Shown piece by piece: positions 12,501-26,200 of a DNA stretch of 38,931 bases (position 1 is its first letter; each line of letters starts with the position of its first letter). The translations under genes and the position numbers were made by a program. The notes under the pieces were generated by a model. It did no database searches. It worked only from the letters and a program-made list of their open reading frames with translations, and had not been told where the DNA came from. This DNA comes from Saccoglossus kowalevskii (lineage: Eukaryota > Hemichordata > Enteropneusta > Harrimaniidae), in assembly GCF_000003605.2 (NCBI RefSeq), contig NW_003139320.1, forward strand, positions 231,657 through 270,587, read 5' to 3'.

Positions 12501-15500
12501 TGAAAATGTCCTGTGAAGTCAAAGCAGGTAAAGTATTGAGTATTAATTATTGCTTAAGTCTTACACAAAGATTTTAGTAGTTGGTCAAGATAAAAGCGAG
12601 ATTACGCCAGTAGAGAATAAAAACAAATAAATGCAAACTCAGCAAAAATTTCAATGTTCGCACATAATTTTTTTAGTATACATGTATTACAAAGCAGAAT
12701 TTGAAACATCGAAAAAACTTGTTAACAAATTAGCTGATCTCTAATTGACCATTAGTATTAGGATTGATTAGCCAATTAGACACATACTTGTGAGTAGTTT
12801 TGCTTTAACTCTGATTTTCTTGTTGATTATGTCAGCAATTATTCAGATTGAAATTTGATGTAGATAGAGGCTTTCACTAGTGATGGCAGGGCAAACTCGT
12901 TGCTGGCTGATGCAAGCTTCTTGCTCGTCTTTTACTGCAGATTTTAGCATTTCAACAGTGTACCATGTATGTGTGTTATAGCACTGACTTGACTCCTGAC
13001 TTGAAGGAGTTTCCTTGTGATACACTGACATTGTGTTTGTCAGGATCTGGCTCAACATGCATACACAGATGATGGGTTACTTGAATTACAGTTGGCACTA
13101 CCATCGGAGGGGAGGCATCTTAACTGGACAACCAGCATTGTCCAGGTAGCAGCTGACCAAATGACTTAGAAAGCAAAAGCAGTGCAACACCATGCCATGT
13201 CCTCATGCCCCAGATGTAACATGTACAGACTTATAAATGACAGATGATGTGGTATATGGGTGAGAATTCAGTTCTAGCTGTTCAAGTCATACACAAAAAT
13301 CTCAGGTTCAGGGAAATCATGGCACTAGGCAGTTGAACTAAATTTAGATTCAGACTAAAAGACATCAAGACTAAAAGACGTATGATGCATGTCTGCCTTC
13401 CCAACTTCCTGTGAACAAAACTCAAACACCTATTTGATCCAAATTATAAATCGAAAGTCAGCAAGTTTTGCAGTGATTAGCTTGTGGTACACTGAGATAA
13501 AGCTAAACTAAACTAAGTGTTGGCGTCCTTAGAAAGTATGATCCTCCTGCGATGGTGGTGGTGAATTAGCATGTTCTGAATTCTTGGATGTTTTAAGGCA
13601 ACGAAAAGTAGCCCCACAATCCAAGAGATGTTTGAACAACCCTTATTGAATGCTTTCTAAAGATTTAACCGTATACACGTACTATGCGATTAACCTATTG
13701 CTTGATAAAAAAAAATTATGGATAAAGAACCTGAATGCCCAGTCAGCCAGGCAAATGTAGTCTAATCTCCTATTTAAATTTAAGATTGGAGCTAATTGAC
13801 AATGGGATATTAATGAAAATCTTTTACTGATTACAATCAGCTTAACTGGTAGTATCACCACGTTGAGACTTATTACATAATTAATACAAAATGGAAGTTA
13901 CAACTCTATGAAATATTTTAGAAAAAACAATGATAATTAATAAAGGTATTGGACTATGCATATACAAAAATCATCTCACCTTGGTTCACTTAATATCTGA
14001 GACAAAGCTGCCAACTCCCCACTCATTTCAAGTTGCCATGGCAACTCCTCCACTCTTCGTTGGTTATGTTCTTGTTTCATTAGGTATCTGCCAATATAAC
14101 TGTGATACAGTTGTTTTTGTCTTTCCCAAAACTGAGGTAAACCAGGGTTGGTAGTAGGTCTGGTGGACTTTCCAACAATACCTATAATCAAATCAACAAA
14201 TTAAATATTAGTGATAAATTGTCTCTTCTGTTAAAGTTGTATTCCTACTTTGTATTACATGCAGAACACCTATCACTGAATATTGTGATCACCATGAGGA
14301 ATGACACAGTTAGTTGGCATGGCAACAAATCTTGAAATATTAGAGCACTGGAGGTGAAAAATAAATTCAAGTGTGCATTTTGGATACTCTATTTAGAAAT
14401 GTCTTTTATATTCGTTTTCAAATTTCTTGCGGACTGCACAAAAAGCAAGGCTCTTGTGATGCTACAGATAATACAAGTGGGAATGTGACCTTTTCACATC
14501 CAGTTCACTCTTTTTATGACAAACCCACAAAATAATCCTGTTTATAGTCTGCACTTTCTTTCAAAAGATTGGACAAAAATAGCCAAATTTTTTTGAGTAA
14601 AAACTGAAAATGAACTCAAATTTTGTCTGTTGGCCCCAAAATAAGAAAAATTTGGGCGAAAAAGTCTGGTGGTGAATAGGTTAATGTATCTACCCACATA
14701 GTAACCACATTGCCATATCAGGAGAGTTCATCATGTAGACTTTTTTAAGGATTTTTTATAAACAATTTTTGAAATAAATGGAATTAATAGTCCCCATTTT
14801 CAGACATCCAATTTGTCTGCAGATTAAAGTAAGGCATGTTCCATAGCTTCTCTCAAGTTCTGATGAAAGAATGTCAACAAACCACCGGGCCTCTCCATCA
14901 ATGAGTCTAACGCAGCAGATCTAAATAATGCCCAATCAAAGGAGGTAACAGCTGCAGGACCACTATATCCAATGATTTCTAAAATATCTAGGATTTCTTT
15001 CTCTGTTAGGCCATTACGGGACACAGCAATGAGTCGTAGTGCATCCGCCACCCAACCTTGCAATGCTGAAATAAATTAGTGGAAAAAATAAATAACAAAC
15101 ACACATACAACTTTAATATATAAATGTATAGCTAAAATATGCTTTGTTTATCACCAGAAATGTTTTCTCAAAAAAAGTTTTTAAATTGCACTTAAAAAAG
15201 TGTTAATTAGGGATGGCCTCACACATATAGAGATGCTGAATTGTTTACGTTATGGACATTGAGTTACGAAAACATGGAGTTACACAAATGACCACGCCAT
15301 ATTTTTGAAACCACGCCCACTTTTAAGAAACCACGCCCAAATTGTAACTTGATGTTCAATTAAGAGTTATCGGTAACAGAACTTCAAGTTAATACTAGCA
15401 ACATAAATTGTAGTTGCTGTTTAACGTCCACATTTAGTAACTCAAACTTGAATTAACAGTTATAAACCAAACTTCTAGTTATGGGCAACATAAATTTGTC

Positions 15501-18500
15501 ATTTTATTCAAAATCACATTATTTGCAGCACTCCTAATTCGTTTTAAAATTGCAGTTATTGTTGAATTTACAGGCATGACTGCTTGACTATAAAAACAAA
15601 AGTTAACATACTTACCAACTGGCGGTGGCGTTGTTGAACTACTAAATGTTGCAGTGCTTGTTGAGTAGGGATGATCAGTTGTCCAGCCGTAATCTTTGAT
15701 CCATCTTTCAATAATTAATCTCCATAAATCTCGTATATTGGCTGACTCTAAATAAATCTGTAGTTGTTTATTTAGATTTCTATGGGTACCACAAACTCGT
15801 AACTCATTGGCCAAAACACAGAGAAACAAAGGTCGTTCACTGAGTTTACATTCTAAAATCATGTTGATTTGCTCTTTGTCCAGACTCTTACAGTGGACTG
15901 CTAAGTGTTCTTCCACGATGCTACATCTGATATCGGGATCAGTGATTAACGATACCGAATGAAATATGGCATCTTTTCTCATGGCTAGACCTCGGAATGA
16001 CAAATCAGACTTCACCGTTGTTAAGATGATTTTACATTGCGGTGGTAATGTCGCTGATAGCCAAGACATCTCTTTCACCTGTAGCAAAATATTGAGATTG
16101 TTAGAGAAGGAGTTATAAAAATGTCGCAGTTGTGGCAGTTCAAATTTTGTATTACTGCGCATGTGTTTGACGCAATGCATAAAGGGAGATAGCCTTCCAT
16201 TACCGGTACAATGAAAAAAATATTATCACCCTGGAAACTGACTATTATATGTAATTTTTTTGAAATGTTCTAACAATATTAGGATTCATAACAGTAACAA
16301 AGTCAATATATGACTTCTACATTAAAGGTCATAACCTAGCAAATTTTTGAGATGCAAAGAAAGAATTTCACCATAAAAACCTGTGTAAAAATGTCATTTT
16401 TGACCCTTTTTCCCATTACATTTTATCTTATGATTTTGTTTAGTGATCTCAGTTGTTTTTTCGGTGTCCTGATCGCATGAACCCATAATAATATACAAGT
16501 ATGATGAACATGACATGTAATCTTTAATTTCAAAGCTCCTTGAGAATGGCATGAGTTTCCCAAAATAATATTCATAATAATAAAGTTTAAGAGATATTTC
16601 ACCTACCCCCGGTACATCATTTTCAATGTCATTACTACTGGTATGGCCATTTGGATCAAGCACACAATTCCCCATAGATATATTACATGTAAAACATGTC
16701 ATGGGGGGTGGGACTTGTGATGTAACATGAAAGACCTAGATATACCTGATGTATTTAAAGGTTGTAGAATGTTGCAATGTATTTCCTGAACAAAAACATG
16801 ACACTAATAGTAGGGAAGTGAATGACGTAGAAGTAGTTATATACATACCTGTTGTACGGAGACACCAAATGTGGTACTAAGTTCATCAATACCATCCAGA
16901 ATAAGGACACAAGGTCCTAAACCCAGGGCAGCTATAAATGCTTCACTAATGCGATGAAAATCGGACAAATCTTGGGCGTCCGATGAATTGCTGTCTCTTT
17001 GCTCACCTGAAATTTACAATTAAATTAGTAAAGTGAAAGTGGCTGTAATGATTTGAGGCTATGACGTTTAATTTAGTTATTTGCATAATGATATTGATAC
17101 ATTGTATGGAACATCCCGTAAGTATTTAGACTCAGTTCCAGACCTAGCAGTTGAGCAATAAACACCTTGGCTACAAGTGCTCCTCTCCAGTAGTGACCAA
17201 TACTCACTTGGTTCACTCTACCTTGAGAAGTCTGTTCTCAGTTTACAGTGGCATTCACAATATACAGTACTCGGTGTTCAGAAAGTACATGCCACAAACT
17301 CATGTTGTCACATTCTCCCATCAAAATTCATGAACCTTTCCTTTTTTTCAAGTTCTGGGTGAAGTTTAACTATTTAAGTGTTTTAAAATTCACTACTGTG
17401 ATAGTGAAAAAATTACTTATTTTGTTTTTTAATCTAGAAATACCAGCGTGGTTATAGTGGCATGCAGTGAATATTTGAACAATGTATACATGCATTGTGT
17501 ACATATATGGCACCTATATCAAATATATGTACAACTGTGGCATAGGTATGGAATTAATGCAAGAATGGACAATTATTTTTACTTGGTGGCAGAAGCAGAA
17601 GGGGTGGAGGAAATAACTGTAAACTGGTATATTTTCATGGCAGAATTTGTTTTGTGAATTTTGCGAGTCAGAAAAAAGTGCTAAATTTGGTAGCCCAGTT
17701 TGGACAAATACATGTAGGTCTAACCCTCCATCAGATAAATTGGCCTGTCCCTGAAATCATTATAAAAATTATATACATTTTCTTGCATTTTAAAATTAAT
17801 GTTCCAGAAGTAAATATAATTGGAAAACAGCATGGTACTTTGAACCAAGAGCCAGGAAAAATCAAACTGAAAATTACTGATTAATTTATATACGATAATA
17901 ATTATTTCATAGCAATTTTTATATCCAAAAAGATTTGATTTATACATTAAATTGTGAAATGTGTACAGATTTGGTTTAAAAATAATTCCCATTTTGTAAA
18001 ATTCTGAAAAAAACATACTGATATATGAGTGTACACTGTGAAATGTAAACAAATTGAAAGAAAGATTAAATAAACATTTTTACCAATGTATTCTTCACGT
18101 AACTCGTACGTAGCACGTCTCATGAAACTTGTAACGTCTGTACTAATAGAGCTGGCACCAACGTAATGAGTCAACACTTTAATATCACGATTGTTGTCTC
18201 TGAATTCCTTGACCCAGTTTGAAAGTATACTGGTTTTACCACAACCCCTGTCCCCTGTGACGACAAAAACTGATTTATACTTTGCCGGCGATGGCTCCCT
18301 GAAAAAAAAAAATGTTCATTTTATATCTAAAGCCAAGTAAAAATACATTTTGCATTGAAGGCCCAGTTATACTATAAATACGCTCCTAAACAATAGGGAT
18401 TATTTCCTTGCTTGTCACGATGTAGTAAACAGCTCAAGCCAAGCTCTGGTAAAAACATGTTATCTCAAACTTACAGGTCTACTATGTTGTGCCAAAGTGG

Positions 18501-20212
18501 ATGCATGAATGACTATGAATATCACAGCAGTGACTGTGTGTAGTATTCATGACAATAAATAGTGTACGAGCTGAGATTTTGGCGGATAAAAGTAAACAAG
18601 CAGCCTCTCGGCTGAGATAGCTCCACTGTTAGCAGTGCACATTTCAATTAAAGAACACAAGATATCATTAGAAAATGAACAATATGTATAGTATCAAAAC
18701 AATCAGACTTGCGGTTTTCAACAAGTGGAAATATCACTTTTTACCAAAAATTACAAAAATATTCATCAAAATTAGAGAATTGAAGATATCATTACAAAAT
18801 GAACAAATCTGAGAGAGATCCACATGTAGTACCTATATATGTAATATCAAAGCAATTGGACTTGCGGTTTTCAACAAGAAGTCGAAAATATCACTTTTTA
18901 CCAAAAATGACAAAAATATTCACCAAAATCAGAGAATTGAAGATATTATCATGAAATGAACAAATCTGAGAGAGGTCTACCCAAGGTACATTTATATCAA
19001 GTATCAAAGCATTCAGGCTTATAGTTTTCAAGAAGAAGTCGAAAAAGTAAAACATTGACACGGACGACGACGGACAATCACTCATATGATAAGCTCCGCT
19101 CCACAAAGTCGACAGCGGAGCTAAAAACATGAACCGGGGAAAGGAACGTTCAACTAATCTTGAATAATTACTACTGTCAATCAAAGTCACGTGATGTTGA
19201 ACCGCGAAACAGGATGCTCATAGGCTATGCAAGTGATTAACACCACTCATTAGCATAGCCACACCTCCAATTCAACTGGGCCTTTAACTTTTAAGCAAAT
19301 AACAAAATAAATAGACCATTACATTATACTTATCATTAATTTTATTTAGGGGGGCCTGTTAAGCCATAGGCTTATTTTCCACAGAACTTTCATGAGAGCA
19401 AGTTCTAGTGATAATATACTACCNNNNNNNNNNNNNNNNNNNNNNNNNNNNNNNNNNNNNNNNNNNNNNNNNNNNNNNNNNNNNNNNNNNGCTCCCTGTG
19501 GTAGAAACACAGACACGGAACAAACAGAATTATGCCACTTTTGTCAACTAGAAATGATGGAAACCAGACAAGTGGTCTATCGTACATTCTCTTTCTTTCA
19601 CTGATGAGTGAGCACCCAACCACAGTTAGTCTGCCAGGTAATTCTTTACAGTGTGTACTTTTCAATTAATTTATTGGCATTTAGGGAAAGAATTAATTAC
19701 TTGGAGTGACATGACACTAAGTAAAATATAACAGTTTGAGTCTTCACTGGGTATGAAATACTACCATACTTCGGGGATTGCCAAAGCTCAAGGAATGAAA
19801 ACCATTAAATGGATGGGATGGTCCCTTTATATACAGCTATATTTCTAGCAATATACTATGACTGGACTTAAAAAAAGAAGTTATGTTTCTGGTCAGCATG
19901 TGCACTAACAAAAACATTTTTTTTTAATTTTCTTTACAGATTTCACTACTGCACAGCAAAATCTGCAAAATTTGTGCCCTGGCAAATATTTTAGCAAAAA
20001 ACAAACAGAAAATGCCTCATCACCGAATTTTTTAAAATCAATTTGACCAGAAATTTGTTGTGCTATGTGAGGACATATGTGAAACAAATAAATAAATAAA
20101 AATATAAATAAATGAATAAAAAAATAAACACACAAACAAACAAACAAATAAACGAATAAATTAATAAACATATAAATAAACAAACAAACAAATAAATAAA
20201 CAAATAGGCAAA

Positions 20213-20247
<35 letters not shown>

Positions 20248-23200
20248 AAGTAATTTTAAACATGCTGAAAATATCTCTTTACTTTATTGTTGTCCAATAG
20301 ATGAAATAGGGGAAGACAATCATAAATCATAGGCCTTCCCAAACCTGGGTATCAATTAAAGTTATGGGTTTTCTAGTTGCTTGGATACACTGTGTATTAA
20401 AATGCCATGCTATTAAAATAACACAGTACTTTACTTGTAACCTAAATAATCTGATTCTTTTAACCTTGATGGTATTTTCTGCTGTTTTCTTTAGTTTAAG
20501 CTAGATTTGATTCATTCTTGTAGATCCTTGCAATTAATTCTTCTACAGTGAATAATATATATGTCCCTGCAATGGTAACCAGTGAAATACTAAATGTATA
20601 GATAGGGGAAAAACAATCCCATACATTCCGAGATATCTAGTTGCTAGGCTACCACATGTGTATTATTTGTTATGTTAAGTTAGGGTACTTGCTAAATAAA
20701 TGTACCCGCATTTCCAAAAGCTTTCCAATATAAAGGTGTGAGATTTGTTGACAGGGTACAACTGAACTCATCTAGTGTGATACCTTATTTGAATAGACAC
20801 AATACATTACTCTTGTTGTCATAGATTCTTTCACCAAGTCAATCACATTGTGAATGTAGACATATACTCTCCCACAGATCACTATAGGATTAAATAGAGT
20901 ACTATAACAATATAGTATAGAAACTAAATATAAAGGCAAGAAATGCAATTTGTTCTACACATAGATACTGAGTCCTAATAACAATGCCACCTGCTACAAA
21001 CAGGTATTTGATATTAAATAAACAAACCAAACTGTCACAACTGCCATACAGACTGTTTACATAATGACCAGTAGACAAGATGTGAAACATAAAGGTCAGG
21101 TTTGTATAACTACCAGAACTCAAATCTACTACTGTAGTATGTCTAAGTTTCTTTTTACCACTGAACTGAGCACAACTTGCTAGAAAGATGGTTCAATGTG
21201 ATTTTTGATCAGTTTTTCTTTGTAAAAAGCATACTATCAGTAAATATATAAATAATTGTTATTATTATTATTATTAATTGTAAATATTATTAATTATTGG
21301 AATTAATGTTATTCAGGGAATCATTGAATAAAATATATATGAACTGTAATTATATAATGTTTCTCTGGTATACATTATATTTTATTCATATGATTCTCTC
21401 AGCCAAGGGCATCATACATGTATGACATGGCAAAATATGGTGATAACCCCCCCCCCCCCTCCTGCATAGATGTATGTGACAACTACATCATCCATGAGAC
21501 ATGTGTTCTGTATTAATCCATTGCCTATGAACCTCACAGGTCATGTCATGTCATGTCATTTCCCAGGTTAAATATGGGACAAATTGACTTTTAGCATTTA
21601 AAATATCAAATGAAAAACAAGACAAATTCAAAGTGGATATAGCATGGAAAATGAGAATTATTATTTTTTTGTACAAGACCATGTTATAATGTGGCTGTTA
21701 TTCATGGGAAACAAAATCTGCTAATTAATGGGAATTAAATGTGCAGGCATATGAAAATATGCTATGCTACGTGAATTTTCATGATAATATGCATAACATT
21801 GTCTTACTATGGTAGAGAAAATCACTTTGAAAAAAACAACAACACATTTTTATACAATTTGAGATATAAATTATTAGTCCATTCCACGGAGCAACACTTT
21901 AGATATCGTGATGAAATACTTTCACCATAGAAACCAATGCAAAAACACAATAGAGTCTATAGATAAGTGAAAACAATTCAAGAATAGACCAGGTATACAC
22001 AAGCACTGAATACATGTGAACCATGCCGATTTAATGTAATTACAATATACCGTATTTGTAAAAAATGAAGAAAAAAACTCATATTTCTATTGGGTCCAAG
22101 ACTAGAAAAAAGAAAGTGTTTACACTAAATGCCAGCAATGATCACCAAGATGGTGGACAATAGATACTTCACTCTTATAAAACATTCTTATTGTATTTAT
22201 CACTGGGGTAGGCCTGACTTTTCCCAATGGCTTTTAAATTTTACAATTTAAGAACATACAATGCAATGTCACTCAGTAGTCCACCCCTCAACAAGGATTA
22301 CAATACCTTTTCATCGTAAATCTATTGGTAAATTCACATAATTGACCCAGGCCTGGTATCACACAAAGTCACTAGGGTAATGAAATTGTTAAAATCAAAA
22401 AAGGTCACTCTTAAAATGCCATCCAAGTCAAGCAAAGTGAACACACAGTCAAATGATTAAAAACCTAATCTGTCTTCATCTATTCAGACTAAAAATAACA
22501 TTAGACTGAATTGTCTGAAAAACTGGGTACCCCTCAGTACTTGAAAAGATTATTTAGGTTTGTTATAATGTGGCTGTTATTCATGGGAAACACAATCAGC
22601 TAATTAATGAAAATTAAATGTGCAGGCATAAAGCTTAAAACTTTTTCAGAAACAAGCAGTCTGTTGGCTGAGATAGCTCCGCTGTTAGTAATGCACATCT
22701 CAAGTAAAAAACTGAAGATATCATTAGAAAATGAACAATATTTATAGTATCAAAGCAATTGGACCTGCAGTTTTCAACAAGAATTTGAAAATATCACTTT
22801 TCACAAAAAATTTCAAAAAGTTAGATAATTAAAGGTATTATCACTAAATGAACAAATCTGAGAGAGGTCTACTTGAGGTACCTATATGTATAGTATCAAA
22901 GCAATCAGACTTGCGGTTTTTAACAAGAAGTCAAAAATATCACCATCTCGAGAAAAAGTGTTTTCTCAAAATTAATTTTATCATCCAGGTTCTTACATTT
23001 CTTACAAAATTTTCTGTTACACTTACTTGAGTTTTCCTGGTATAGTATAATGGTCTTGTGTTGTAATAGTGGTATCTGTAATGTCTTCATGTGATTCATC
23101 TAACAAAGATTCAGCGAACTCATCCAGTTTGGCGTACAGTGCTTGGATGTCAGGTGTGGATACAAATACACGCCTTCTTGTCTCAGCAAATGCCTCATGT

Positions 23201-26200
23201 GCCATCCATTCCTGAAACTGTTCCCCACCTGAATGAAAATAACGCTTTATGGATTAAAAGTACAATGAAATGATTTTATGGTCAATTATATTTCTTTGGA
23301 CTATCAAAGCCAGATGCAGTACTAATGTGTACTGATGACAATAATACTGTATAAATACTTCTTCAGAAAACTCAATTCTAAGTTTTGAGAGGTGTTCATT
23401 GTAACTCAATTATAAAAATTCATGCAAATAGCTAGAAATGTAAATTTTTGTCTTCTCTTGGATTTGTTTATGTTCATAGAATGTACATTTTATTCCCATT
23501 TAGTAGCACAACAATCATATTTGATTTAATAACTTTTAAAAAAAAATGGCAAAATCACAGCTCCTCAACCTTTTTACCACCAAACTTTCCCTTCCAAATT
23601 TTTTCTGCATTTTTTTCTTATATTTTTAATATTTCTGGAAATGAACCCTAAATGTGGAGGTAACATACAACATTTGAGTCAATTTTCACTCAAAATATTT
23701 GGAGTATTGCCCATCTTCTGAAGGAAAGTGCAGACTATAAACAGGACTAATTTGTGAATTTGTGATGAAAAGAAGGAACTGGTGGTGAAAAGGTTAAAAC
23801 CTTAGAATACCGCCTGTAGGCTATTCTATTATGGTCATGTATTGAGATACTATATGTACCTACCCATGCCTAGTATAAGCTCATTGATGTCCGGATACAT
23901 TTTATTAATAATACCAGTCCAATCTTCCAAAACCAATCTCCCAAGTTCTTGTGGAGTTTGGAAATATTTAACAGGAAGACCTTTTGTGACAATTCTTTTT
24001 TTCAAATCACGCATCTTGAGCTCAGCATAGTCACTCTCTGCATGGTATTTCTGTAATTTGGGAAATATGCAAATAATATTAATTGTTTAATCTTACATAA
24101 ATAACAGAGGTGTTTCTATAGGCAAAACAGGTTGTATTTGAATGATTTAGTTTACAATAAATATATTTTCACTGTTCCTAGGGTCCAAGAAATACTGACT
24201 CACAACGACTTTTGTGAATGTTTTTAAATTATGAGTGTCATTAAATCGGGAAAACATGTTTACAGTATTTGCTAAATCATGTACTAGTACTAAGTCAAAT
24301 GTCCAACTGCAAAAAATTTATTTTATATTAAATTTGTTTTATAACAACCAGCTATGAACAATGACAACAAAATGGCGGACAAATGGACAAGAATACCATG
24401 TGACACAGTAATATCCACAAATGGAACCAATGCATTCAAACGTATCATTAACATACACATGTCTAGTATCTGTAAGGTTGTGAGACAACTCACAGAAGTT
24501 TTTGCAGACCTCACAAGTTTCACAGAAATTAATCTGATGTTGGTTTAATCCAGACCAATCTGATTAAAATCTGATGCAGGCTTTATTTTTAATTTATCGA
24601 ACTATTTTTTATTTACCCAGGTAGGGCGTCAAAATAACAAAATGTTAAAACCATGTAAAACAATGGAAAAAACAAAAAAATTATTGTTAATTCAAACAAA
24701 ATAAATAATAATTTAATTTGAATCTAGAAAAGAAACACTTCTTGAATAGCTTATTTTACCAAATAGGATTGAAACAAAACAAAAAAAACAATAACACAGA
24801 CATAAACATTACATCAGCTTATAACTAACTTTTTAAAGTAGCTATAGTACAGTGTGAGTCAGAAACCTGTGAACATTACACATGTTTACTAAATTTTATA
24901 AATTCTGATTGGCCAATCCAGCAATGGTTTTGTGAAATCATAGCCAATATAAATTAATGTTAATGAGTTAGTTGATAGTCATCCAATCAGCAAACACAAT
25001 AATTTTAATGAGTAGGCGATAGTAGACATCCAATATATAATTGAAGATAATGAGCTATTATTAAATATTTATAATGTGTTTATAAACTAAGATACAGGTT
25101 TCTGCTATTCACTGTAGTTTGTCTTTTAAAGAAGCAACATATATGTTACTGTTAGTCATTCATATTCATTGCATTAACAGAGCATGAAATTGTTGTCACA
25201 CCAGTCTAACTGGACCGTGATGAACACTGTGGCATATAATTACAAGAGAGTAGTGAATGAAATTAATACGCTAAATACATCTTACTTGAAAGAATGTTCC
25301 ATTTTCTTTGATGTATAAATGTACATTGATTCAACTACTTTGCAAGAAAAGTACACCAACTGTGAGGCGTGTTTATTAAAAACATACTCACTGTATTTGG
25401 CGGTATTGTTTTCAAGTGACAAAGCCCTAACCAATCATCATGCAAAGTTGGTTGCTACAGTGACAGAAACTAAATCATGCTAACATAAACATATCAACTT
25501 CGCTTGATAAGAGAAAGATGACCGACATACCACGTACTTGTTAATGTTTCAAAGCAACACTATCAGTTGTACAAGCATTGCTACGGGAACTAGCTGTAGC
25601 ACAACAATAACAACGAAAATCCACATACCATACTACATGTATCAATGGCCTAATTCACACCTATATTCTATCGCTATACTGCTCAGAGCTTAATTATTCG
25701 CTGCGTTTTATTTTTGTTTGTTTCATTGATAGTTATATTAAAATACAGTAAAATTTAAATGTAACTACAGAACGTAAGTATTGATTCTTTTAGAACCTAT
25801 CCGTGCAACATCAGATCCATTAAAATTAAAATTTACAGTATCCATTACAAATGTGAAATAACAACAACAAAATGACCACAGGTAAATTGAAATCTCCAAT
25901 GAAAGAAAAAACTGGAAATATAAGAAAACAATGGGTACTGAATTGTGAGCTACATGTAAGGTTTTATCAAAAGGTAGTTCAAAAAAATTGAGAAAGTAAA
26001 ATATAAAAAAACGTAATTAAAACATGGCGCTAAAGATTATTTTAATAACTTAGTGTGACATATTTTTCTCACCAAAATTTTGGACTAACATTCTGCCCAT
26101 TTTTGTATTTTTCAATAATTCTCAGCATAATTTTAGGTTAAATGAACGTACTTTTCTATTGGCTACAGGTCAAAATTTTGAAAAAAAAACAATGAAAACA

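Larger units (their letters stand above)
18299..23026 (-). other. TTC41-like intron 3, repeat-rich
   Basis: A 4.7-kb intron holding two tandem-repeat element copies, the assembly gap, the AAAT microsatellite, an ATT microsatellite (about 21256-21276), a poly-C tract (about 21449-21461), an ATGTC short repeat (about 21542-21560) and the 70-bp repeat pair. No further exon was recognised. Confidence 0.7.

Noticed and set aside
12843-13058. 71-codon minus-strand frame between exons 8 and 9 of the TTC41-like gene
   Set aside because: Exon 8 and exon 9 join with matching phase (AG|G) and continuous family-like sequence, so this frame is intronic.
14867-14892. GT sites within CCC GGT GGT TTG as the exon 7 donor
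   Set aside because: Phase would fit, but the following TFFHQNLREAMEHA segment is clearly conserved coding sequence and would be lost.
17151-17884. Chain of short plus-strand frames in intron 4 of the TTC41-like gene
   Set aside because: Overlapping frames with AT-rich codon bias, no conserved pattern and no repeat borders.
19905-20263. Minus-strand frames of repeated Phe-Ile-Tyr-Leu, looking like a membrane protein
   Set aside because: Translation of an AAAT/AAAC microsatellite; no real gene.
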